A stretch of DNA of 30,266 nucleotides from Clostridiaceae bacterium (GTDB taxonomy: Bacteria > Bacillota > Clostridia > Oscillospirales > Acutalibacteraceae), in NCBI GenBank assembly GCA_904501685.1, contig CAJGBX010000003.1, positions 1 to 30,266 of the forward strand, in the 5' to 3' direction. The notes beneath the pieces are model-generated. The model did not search any database. It saw nothing but the letters and a program-made list of their open reading frames with translations, and had not been told where the DNA came from. How positions within the stretch are numbered: the stretch's first letter is position 1; each line of letters starts with the position of its first letter. A program made the position numbers and the translations under genes. This document shows, one piece after another, positions 23,903-30,266 of this stretch.

Positions 23903-26680
23903 ATGGATTACAATGAGACACTTAACCTGCCCCAAACAGAATTTCCAATGCGAGCAGGTCTGCCTACCAGAGAGCCTGAGGCTTTGAAGGAGTGGCAGGA
24001 TAGCGATATCTACGGCGAATTGATGAAGAAAAACGAGGGTAAGCCGAGCTACATTTTGCATGACGGCCCTCCGTATGCCAACGGTGTTATCCATATGGGT
24101 ACCGCTTTGAATAAATCCTTGAAGGATTTTGTTCTTCGCTATAAGAATATGTCCGGCTTCAAGGCACCTTATGTTCCGGGCTATGATACACACGGTCTTC
24201 CGACCGAGCTTAAGGCACGTAAAAAAGCAGGTGTAGGCTCGGCGGCTCAGGTTTCGGCTTTAGAGCTTCGTAAAATCTGCCGTGACTTTGCACTAGGCTT
24301 TGTTGAGGACCAAAGAAGACAGTTTGAGCGTTTGGGTATTTTGGGTGATTGGGCTCATCCGTATCTTACCTTAACGAACGAATATGTTGCCAAGCAGGTT
24401 GAAATTTTCGGCCGTATGGCACAAAAAGGATATATTTATAAGGGTCTTAAGCCGGTTTACTGGTGTCCTGAGTGTCAGACTGCCTTGGCTGAGGCTGAAA
24501 TTGAGTATGCAGAGGACCCCTGCCATTCTATCTATGTTAAGTTTAACGTCACCGACGATAAGGGTGTTTTGACTGCTCTCGGTGCTGAACTTGATAAGAC
24601 ATATTTTGTAATTTGGACTACTACTACCTGGACCTTGCCCGCTAACCTTGCTATTTGCGTAGGTCCTGACTATAACTACGGTCTTTATAAGGCAAACGGC
24701 GAGTATTTTGTAATGGCTGAGGAATTAGCCGCCAATTCGTTTAAGGCCGCTAAAATTGAAGAGTTTGAGTTACTCGGTAGTGTTCGCGGTGCCGACCTTG
24801 AGTATATTAAGTGCGCTCATCCGTTTATTGACCGTACTTCATTGGTTATCGTCGGTAACCACGTAACCTTGGAAAGCGGTACCGGTTGTGTTCATACCGC
24901 TCCCGGTCACGGTGTTGATGACTTTGAGGTTTGCCGTAACTATCCTGAGGTCGGTATGGTTGTACCGGTTGACCATAAGGGTGTTATGACCGCCGATGCA
25001 GGTGAGTTTTGCGGTTTGACTACCGATAAGGCTAATAAGGCAATTGCTGTTAAGCTTGATGAAACCGGCAATTTGTTTGCATTGGAAAAGATTATTCACC
25101 AATATCCGCACTGCTGGCGTTGTAAGTCGCCTATTCTGTTCCGTGCTACCGAGCAGTGGTTCTGCTCGATTAGTGCCTTTGCCGATGAGGCAATTAAGGA
25201 AATCAAGGGCGTTAAGTGGGTACCCGGTTGGGGTGAAGACCGTATCACCGGTATGATTAAGGACAGAAGTGACTGGTGTATTTCCCGTCAGCGTACTTGG
25301 GGTGTACCGATTCCGATTTTCTACTGTAAGGAATGTGGTAAGGAGGCTATTACTCCCGAGACCATTGCCAAGGTTGTTGAGGTGTTCCGCGAAAAGGGCG
25401 CCGACGCTTGGTATGAACTGAGTGAAAAGGAATTAATGCCTGAGGGCTTTAAGTGTGAATGCGGCTGCACCGAGTTTAAGAAGGAATCCGATATTATGGA
25501 TGTTTGGTTTGACTCGGGTGTATCACATGCCGCTGTTTTGGACGAGCGTGATGAGCTGTCAAGTCCTGCCGACCTTTATCTGGAGGGTGCTGACCAGTAT
25601 CGCGGTTGGTTCCAGTCTTCGTTATTAACCTCGGTTGCCGCTTACGGCAGAACACCTTATAAGACCGTTGTTACACACGGTTGGGTTGTTGACGGTGAGG
25701 GCAAGAAGATGTCCAAGTCTATCGGCAATACCATTAATCCTGATGATATTGTAAGTCAGTACGGTGCCGATATTCTGAGACTTTGGGTAGCCTCGTCCGA
25801 CTATCATGCCGATATCCGTATTTCTAAGGATATTTTGAAGCAATTAAGTGAAATTTACCGTAAAATCCGCAATACTGCCCGCTTTATTCTGGGCTGTATC
25901 AATGATTTTGACCCGAATAAGGATGCTGTTGCTGACGATAAGCTGCACGAAATGGATAAGTTCGCATTAATGCGTCTTGACCAGGTTACAAATGAGTGTA
26001 TTAAAGCTTATGAAAACTTTGAATATCACCTAATTTTCCACGCAATCCATAATTTCTGCGTATTGGATATGTCCAACTTCTATCTTGATGCTGCTAAGGA
26101 CAGACTTTATGTTGAGGGCAAGGACTCTGAGACACGACGTGCCGCACAGACCACTATTTACAAGGTTTTACACGTGCTGACACGCCTCATTGCTCCGATT
26201 TTGAGCTTCACTTCGGACGAAATTTGGAAGTTTATGCCGCATAAGTCGGATGACGATGTAAGAAACGTTGTTCTTAACGATTTCCCCACCGTTTCGGGTG
26301 AGGTTGACGGCGAGCTTATCGAGCGTTGGGAAAGAATTCACGCTATCCGTGATGATGTTAAGAAGGCTTTGGAGCTTGCACGTAATGAAAAAATCATCGG
26401 TGCTTCGCTTGACGGCGCAGTTACCGTTTATGCCGAAGGCGAGCAATTTAAGTTCTTGAAGAGTGTTGAGGATATTCTTGCTACCGTATTTATTGTTTCC
26501 TCAGTCCAATTGGTTGAGGGCAATGGCGGTGAGCATAAGGGTGAAAGCTCAATCGGTGTTACTGTTACACATGCCGAGGGCGAAAAGTGTGAGCGTTGCT
26601 GGAGCTTTAGTAAAACCGTCGGTGCAGATTCAGAGCATCCCACCCTTTGTGAGCGTTGCCGCGGTATTGTAAAAAAATAA
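23903..26680 (+). CDS. ileS: Isoleucyl-tRNA synthetase
   Basis: This class I synthetase charges tRNA-Ile and edits misactivated valine. The 925-residue product has the bacterial architecture. The catalytic core has the HIGH-equivalent HMGT at 64-67 within PPYANGVIHMGTALNK and KMSKS at 602-606. The CP1 editing domain lies between, with TTTWTLPANLAI and SGTGCVHTAPGHG. An anticodon-binding domain follows, and a C-terminal zinc finger has CERCW and CERC. An extra CxxC-type insert (YCKECGKE and CECGC) lies near 475-515. The change of the last His of HIGH to Thr is worth noting but occurs in an otherwise intact motif. The ATG follows GGAG. Two hairpins, rather than a visible T-box, precede it. Confidence 0.97.
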   Translation: MDYNETLNLPQTEFPMRAGLPTREPEALKEWQDSDIYGELMKKNEGKPSYILHDGPPYANGVIHMGTALNKSLKDFVLRYKNMSGFKAPYVPGYDTHGLPTELKARKKAGVGSAAQVSALELRKICRDFALGFVEDQRRQFERLGILGDWAHPYLTLTNEYVAKQVEIFGRMAQKGYIYKGLKPVYWCPECQTALAEAEIEYAEDPCHSIYVKFNVTDDKGVLTALGAELDKTYFVIWTTTTWTLPANLAICVGPDYNYGLYKANGEYFVMAEELAANSFKAAKIEEFELLGSVRGADLEYIKCAHPFIDRTSLVIVGNHVTLESGTGCVHTAPGHGVDDFEVCRNYPEVGMVVPVDHKGVMTADAGEFCGLTTDKANKAIAVKLDETGNLFALEKIIHQYPHCWRCKSPILFRATEQWFCSISAFADEAIKEIKGVKWVPGWGEDRITGMIKDRSDWCISRQRTWGVPIPIFYCKECGKEAITPETIAKVVEVFREKGADAWYELSEKELMPEGFKCECGCTEFKKESDIMDVWFDSGVSHAAVLDERDELSSPADLYLEGADQYRGWFQSSLLTSVAAYGRTPYKTVVTHGWVVDGEGKKMSKSIGNTINPDDIVSQYGADILRLWVASSDYHADIRISKDILKQLSEIYRKIRNTARFILGCINDFDPNKDAVADDKLHEMDKFALMRLDQVTNECIKAYENFEYHLIFHAIHNFCVLDMSNFYLDAAKDRLYVEGKDSETRRAAQTTIYKVLHVLTRLIAPILSFTSDEIWKFMPHKSDDDVRNVVLNDFPTVSGEVDGELIERWERIHAIRDDVKKALELARNEKIIGASLDGAVTVYAEGEQFKFLKSVEDILATVFIVSSVQLVEGNGGEHKGESSIGVTVTHAEGEKCERCWSFSKTVGADSEHPTLCERCRGIVKK

Positions 26681-26693
26681 TTAGGAGTAAATT

Positions 26694-27251
26694 ATGTCAG
26701 CTGTTTTAGCCATAATTTGCGGCGTTTTGGTTGTAGGTGTTGACCAGCTAACCAAGTATTTGGTTACGGTTTTTATGGAGCCTAACGAGGTAATCGCCGT
26801 AATCCCGCATATTATAAATTTCAATCGAATACCGCCTAACACGGGTGCCGCTTTTGGCATATTTCAGGGTCAGACATGGTTTTTGATTACTGTTACCTCG
26901 GTGCTTTTGATTATCTGCACAGGTATGTTAATCAGAAAAACCTTTGACAGTAAGTGTATGTTTTGGGCACTGTGCTTGGTGCTAGGCGGCGGTATCGGTA
27001 ATCTTATCGACCGTGTTTTCCGCGGCGGCAATGTTGTCGATTTTCTGGAATTCGGTTTCTTCGATTTTCCTGTTTTCAATGTTGCCGATATTGCGGTCTG
27101 TGTCGGAGCAGGCTTGATTTTGCTCTATTTTATAATGGATTTTATCAAGGATGCCAAAGACAAAAACAGTATTACCAAAATCAATGCCGTACCTGACAGT
27201 GAGATTGAGGCTGAAAATGCCGAGGTTGGAAAGAACAATAATGGAAACTGA
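26694..27251 (+). CDS. lspA: Lipoprotein signal peptidase II
   Basis: LspA is the membrane aspartyl protease that cuts signal peptides from diacylglyceryl-modified prolipoproteins. The 185-residue product has four predicted spans and the conserved motifs: DQLTK near 17-21, NTGAAFGIF near 49-57, GNLIDR at 102-107, NVVDFL with catalytic Asp116, and FNVADI with catalytic Asp132. After the last span it has an extra polar C-terminal tail of about 35 residues, longer than the typical 150-170-residue form and probably cytoplasmic. AGGAG precedes the ATG, 13 bp after ileS. The ileS-lspA-rluD order is widely conserved. The 3' end overlaps the next gene by 11 bp. Confidence 0.96.
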   Translation: MSAVLAIICGVLVVGVDQLTKYLVTVFMEPNEVIAVIPHIINFNRIPPNTGAAFGIFQGQTWFLITVTSVLLIICTGMLIRKTFDSKCMFWALCLVLGGGIGNLIDRVFRGGNVVDFLEFGFFDFPVFNVADIAVCVGAGLILLYFIMDFIKDAKDKNSITKINAVPDSEIEAENAEVGKNNNGN

Positions 27252-28149
27252 AATTTTGGTTTCGAATGTTGATGGAGTAAGGCTTGATGCTTTTGTGTCG
27301 GGTGAGCTTGATATTTCACGTGCCTTAGCCGCCGAGCTTATAGACAGCGGCAAGGTTACGGTTAACGGCAAACCCTCCAAAAAAAGTGCCAAGGTAACAT
27401 TCGGCAGTGAAATTTCGGTGGAAATGCCAACGATTACGGAACCCGAGGCTATACCGCAGGATATCCCGCTTGATATTGTGTATGAAGATGAGGATTTGCT
27501 TGTGGTCAATAAGCCTAAGGGTATGGTGGTGCATCCTGCCCCAGGGAATCCTGACGGCACATTGGTTAATGCTCTGCTTTACCACTGTAAGGGTAGCCTA
27601 TCGGGTATAAACGGTGTTATGCGACCCGGTATTGTTCACCGAATAGATAAAGACACAAGCGGATTACTCATTGTTGCTAAAAACGATGCTTCTCATAGGT
27701 CACTAGCCGAGCAGATAAAGGAGCATTCCTTTACACGCGAGTATAAGGCGGTTGTTTACGGCAACCTTAAGCAGGATAGCGGTACTATAGACGCACCGAT
27801 AGGACGTGACCCTAAAAACCGTCAGCGGATGGCAATTGTCTATGTCAATTCCAAGCCGGCCGTAACTCATTATGAGGTGCTACGGCAGTTTGAGGGATTT
27901 AGTCTTGTTAAATGTCGTCTCGAAACCGGCAGAACGCATCAAATAAGGGTGCATATGGCGTCAATAGGGCACCCGTTGGCAGGTGACTCCGTTTACGGCC
28001 CTAAGAAAATTATTACCAAGCTTCAGGGTCAGTGTCTGCATGCAGGGTTAATCGGCTTTGTCCATCCAAGGACAAAAGAATATTTGGAATTTACGAGTGA
28101 GGTACCCGAATACTTCACCTTGTATTTGAATAGTTTAAAAGAAATTTAA
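27241..28149 (+). CDS. rluD: RluA/RluD-family 23S rRNA pseudouridine synthase
   Basis: This enzyme isomerises uridine to pseudouridine in structured RNA, most likely in helix 69 or a related site of 23S rRNA. The 302-residue product has an N-terminal S4 domain (about 12-60, RLDAFVSGELDISRALAAELI) and a catalytic RluA-type domain with HRIDKDTSGLLIVAKN, where Asp136 is the catalytic aspartate. C-terminal family blocks are LETGRTHQIRVHMASIGHPLAGD and VYG. The start is ATG 27241 inside the end of lspA, preceded by GGTTGGAAAG. A longer frame from 27151 has no support. The precise RNA target cannot be told among RluA, RluC and RluD types; the lspA neighbour and the S4 domain favour RluD (YlyB-like). 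Confidence 0.92.
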   Translation: METEILVSNVDGVRLDAFVSGELDISRALAAELIDSGKVTVNGKPSKKSAKVTFGSEISVEMPTITEPEAIPQDIPLDIVYEDEDLLVVNKPKGMVVHPAPGNPDGTLVNALLYHCKGSLSGINGVMRPGIVHRIDKDTSGLLIVAKNDASHRSLAEQIKEHSFTREYKAVVYGNLKQDSGTIDAPIGRDPKNRQRMAIVYVNSKPAVTHYEVLRQFEGFSLVKCRLETGRTHQIRVHMASIGHPLAGDSVYGPKKIITKLQGQCLHAGLIGFVHPRTKEYLEFTSEVPEYFTLYLNSLKEI

Positions 28150-28169
28150 TAAATTTTCGGAGGTTCAAA

Positions 28170-29009
28170 ATGAACGAGCAAAGAAAAAAGGAATTAAGGA
28201 AGCTTTCCTTACAGGCCAAACGACAGGTTATTATAGGCACCAACCGTGCCAAGTCCGGACACCCGGGCGGTAGTCTTTCCTGCACCGATATTTTGACATA
28301 TTTGTACTTTGACAAGATGAATATTGACCCGAAAAATCCTCAAATGGAGGGTCGTGACCGCTTGGTTTTGTCCAAGGGTCATGCTGCACCGGGACTTTAC
28401 GGTGTTTTGGCTGTTCGTGGTTATTTCCCCTTGGAGGAGATTGAAAAGCTCCGTAAACCTTATGCAATGCTTCAGGGTCACCCCGACAAAAAGGGTATTC
28501 CCGGTGTTGATATGTCGGCAGGCTCTTTAGGTCAGGGCATTTCTGCTGCCGCAGGTATGGCCTTGTCAGCTAAGCACTTCGGCGACGATTACCGTGTATA
28601 CGCCATTATCGGCGACGGTGAGTCGGAGGAGGGTCAGGTTTGGGAGGCTGCTATGTTTGCCGCTCATAAGAAGCTCAATAATTTAACCGTATTTGCTGAC
28701 CTTAATAATTTGCAGATTGATGGCACCTTGGATGAGGTTAACTCACCGCTGCCGCTTGACAAGAAGTTCGAGGCCTTTAACTGGAACGTTATTGTAATTG
28801 ACGGACATGATTTTGACCAGATTGAGGCCGCAGTTGCCGCCGCCGAAAAATGCACCGATAAGCCGACCGCTATTATTGCCAACACAATTAAAGGCAAGGA
28901 TGTTTCGTTTATGGAAAATGCGGTTAATTGGCACGGTGCAGGTCCGAATGACAGCCAAGCCGCCGAAGCTTTGGCTGAGTTAGACGTCAAAATTGCCGAG
29001 TTGGACTAA
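28170..29009 (+). CDS. Transketolase, N-terminal (ThDP-binding) subunit
   Basis: Transketolase moves two-carbon units between sugar phosphates in the non-oxidative pentose phosphate pathway. In many Clostridia and Archaea the enzyme is split. This 279-residue protein is the thiamin-diphosphate-binding half, with the conserved SGHPGGSLSCTDI and KGHAAPGLYG histidine motifs. The ThDP/metal motif starts GDGESEEGQ at 148 and ends at LNN (178-180). GGAGG precedes the ATG. The next gene codes for the pyrimidine-binding half, 18 bp downstream, so the active enzyme should be a heterotetramer. Assignment as 1-deoxyxylulose-5-phosphate synthase is unlikely because that enzyme is a single larger chain. 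Confidence 0.95.
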   Translation: MNEQRKKELRKLSLQAKRQVIIGTNRAKSGHPGGSLSCTDILTYLYFDKMNIDPKNPQMEGRDRLVLSKGHAAPGLYGVLAVRGYFPLEEIEKLRKPYAMLQGHPDKKGIPGVDMSAGSLGQGISAAAGMALSAKHFGDDYRVYAIIGDGESEEGQVWEAAMFAAHKKLNNLTVFADLNNLQIDGTLDEVNSPLPLDKKFEAFNWNVIVIDGHDFDQIEAAVAAAEKCTDKPTAIIANTIKGKDVSFMENAVNWHGAGPNDSQAAEALAELDVKIAELD

Positions 29010-29027
29010 GGTTAGGAGGAAGAAAAA

Positions 29028-29975
29028 ATGGCTGAAGTAAAAAATATTGCTACACGTGACGCTTACGGTGCCGCTTTGGTTGAGCTTGCCGAAAAGCGTG
29101 ATGACTTTATCGTTTTGGATGCCGACCTTGCCGCCGCCACCAAAACAGGTACCTTTAAAAAAGCTCATCCTGAGCGTTTTTATAACTGCGGTATTGCCGA
29201 GCAGAATATGATGAGTGTTGCCGCAGGCTTTGCCTCGACCGGCAAAATGGTTTTCGCAAGCTCGTTTGCTATGTTTGCTGCAGGACGTGCTTTTGAGCAG
29301 GTCAGAAACTCTATCGGTTATCCCTGCTTGAATGTTAAAATCGGTGCTACTCACGCCGGTATTTCAGTTGGTGAGGACGGCGCTACCCATCAGTGCTGCG
29401 AGGATATTGCATTAATGCGTACTATCCCCGGTATGACCATTATCAACCCTGCTGATGCAGTTGAGGCTCGTAAGGCTGTTTTGGCTGCTGCTGAAATCAA
29501 CGGTCCCGTTTATATGCGATTCGGACGTCTTGCCGTTCCGGTAGTGTTTGATGAAACCTATGAATTTGAAATCGGTAAGGGTGTCGAGCTTAAGGCAGGT
29601 ACCGATGTTACCGTTATTGCTACCGGTCTCTTAGTTAAAGAGGCTATGGAGGCTTACGATTTATTGGCTCAGGAGGGTATTTCGGCCCGTATCATCAATA
29701 TGGCTACCATTAAGCCGATTGACCGTGAGATTATTGAAAAGGCTGCTCGTGAAACCGGCGCTATTGTCACTGCCGAGGAACATTCGGTTATCGGTGGCTT
29801 GGGCTCTGCCGTTGCAGAGGTTGTTACCGAAACCTGTCCTGTGCCGGTTGTTAAGGTCGGTGTTAAGGATACCTTCGGTATGTCAGGCCCTGCAAATGAG
29901 CTGCTTGATATTTTCGGTCTCAGAGCTAAGGATATCGTTGAAAAGGCAAAGCAGGCCATTGCCGCTAAAAAGTAA
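29028..29975 (+). CDS. Transketolase, C-terminal (pyrimidine-binding) subunit
   Basis: This 315-residue protein is the second half of split transketolase. It contains the Pyr domain with the catalytic glutamate that activates thiamin diphosphate (Glu58 in CGIAEQNMMSVAAGFA). A flavodoxin-like C-terminal domain starts near residue 190 (GTDVTVIATGLLVKEAMEAYDLL). GATHAGISVGEDGATHQ is typical of the split form and related C-terminal domains. TTAGGAGGAAG precedes the ATG. It ends the long co-directional gene run and is followed by a strong terminator. Confidence 0.95.
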   Translation: MAEVKNIATRDAYGAALVELAEKRDDFIVLDADLAAATKTGTFKKAHPERFYNCGIAEQNMMSVAAGFASTGKMVFASSFAMFAAGRAFEQVRNSIGYPCLNVKIGATHAGISVGEDGATHQCCEDIALMRTIPGMTIINPADAVEARKAVLAAAEINGPVYMRFGRLAVPVVFDETYEFEIGKGVELKAGTDVTVIATGLLVKEAMEAYDLLAQEGISARIINMATIKPIDREIIEKAARETGAIVTAEEHSVIGGLGSAVAEVVTETCPVPVVKVGVKDTFGMSGPANELLDIFGLRAKDIVEKAKQAIAAKK

Positions 29976-30048
29976 TCATAATAATTAATAAAGGCCCTTC
30001 GAAATTGCGAAGTAATTGAAATACATTTTGGTTATAAGAAAAGAAAAA

Positions 30049-30087
30049 ACACTCCGATATGTGTGAGCATATCGGAGTGTTTTTTTT
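30049..30087 (+). terminator. Strong terminator at the end of the gene run
   Basis: A perfect 13-bp stem (30049-30061 with 30068-30080) closes a 6-nt loop and is followed by seven further Ts. The left side is preceded by a run of As, so it can also end transcription of the convergent minus-strand gene. Confidence 0.95.
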
Positions 30088-30162
30088 GCAGTATCGTGCT
30101 AAAAGTTAGTATTTTAAAAGAGTATTTAATTATCAGACTGTAGCTGAAATAGGTTTATTATT

Positions 30163-30266
30163 TTAATCTTCATCAGCAGGCTTTTTGTAAAGTATATGCT
30201 TTTTTGCTGTGAAGTTCCAAATAAATATCAATAAAGATGTAAGGAACTTTGCCAGTATATAGTGAA
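30163..30266 (-). CDS. GtrA-like membrane protein, C-terminal fragment
   Basis: A minus-strand frame enters from the right edge and ends with TAA at 30165-30163, giving 33 visible residues. The segment AKFLTSLLIFIWNFTAKKHI followed by LYKKP is a membrane span ending in the NFxxxKxxLYK pattern typical of the C-terminus of GtrA-family proteins. These are small four-span proteins thought to move lipid-linked sugars across the membrane for cell-wall or teichoic-acid glycosylation. A short acidic tail (ADED) closes it. Gene and terminator at 30049-30087 are convergent. The identification depends on a short piece, so it is moderate. Confidence 0.6.
   Translation of the reverse strand, partial: HYILAKFLTSLLIFIWNFTAKKHILYKKPADED

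Noticed and set aside
27151..27240. N-terminal extension of the rluD-type gene into lspA
   Set aside because: It would overlap lspA by about 100 bp, has no ribosome binding site, and the S4 domain starts just after ATG 27241.

Overview
This window looks like chromosomal DNA of an anaerobic, Gram-positive member of the Clostridia, most likely a gut Oscillospiraceae/Ruminococcaceae-type organism; this placement is inference. It rests on a clostridial 2[4Fe-4S] ferredoxin, a six-gene Rnf complex, the Firmicutes cell-division string yggS-sepF-ylmH-divIVA, a split transketolase, AGGAGG-type ribosome binding sites and moderate G+C. Nearly all genes lie on the + strand. Two truncated minus-strand genes cap the ends: an unidentified N-terminus at the left and the C-terminus of a GtrA-like membrane protein at the right. 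No tRNA, rRNA, insertion sequence, prophage or CRISPR array was seen.

Energy block (about 250-8432): glycogen phosphorylase (glgP) has its own promoter. It is followed by a small ferredoxin gene with its own promoter and a strong terminator, then rnfCDGEAB. Ferredoxin is the expected electron donor to Rnf, which passes electrons to NAD+ while pumping ions. An 18-bp near-perfect Rex operator lies between the ferredoxin terminator and the rnf promoter, suggesting control by the NADH/NAD+ ratio.

RNA block (8465-11348): rpsO and pnp, each preceded by a structured leader and followed by a terminator. The rpsO leader resembles an S15 autoregulatory site. The pnp leader contains an 83-nt hairpin reminiscent of the RNase III-processed pnp leader of enterobacteria.

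Long unit (11371-30087): a good promoter starts 16 co-directional genes with small gaps or overlaps: miaB, a ricA/ylbF-family gene, mutS, an unknown membrane protein gene, mutL, miaA, an HlyD-like adaptor, yggS, sepF, ylmH, divIVA, ileS, lspA, an rluD-type gene and the two transketolase subunits. It closes with a strong terminator. The order miaB-ricA-mutS-mutL matches Bacillus subtilis, where cotE sits between ymcA and mutS. The themes are tRNA A37 modification, mismatch repair, septum placement, isoleucyl-tRNA charging, lipoprotein maturation and the pentose phosphate pathway.

Most of the window is conserved housekeeping DNA, and I found no clearly new multi-gene system. The most interesting details are the regulatory elements (Rex box, pnp and rpsO leaders, paired hairpins before ileS), an evenly spaced five-cysteine tail on RnfE, a changed endonuclease motif in MutL, an HMGT signature in IleRS, and two genes of unclear role (the membrane protein between mutS and mutL, and the adaptor next to the division genes).
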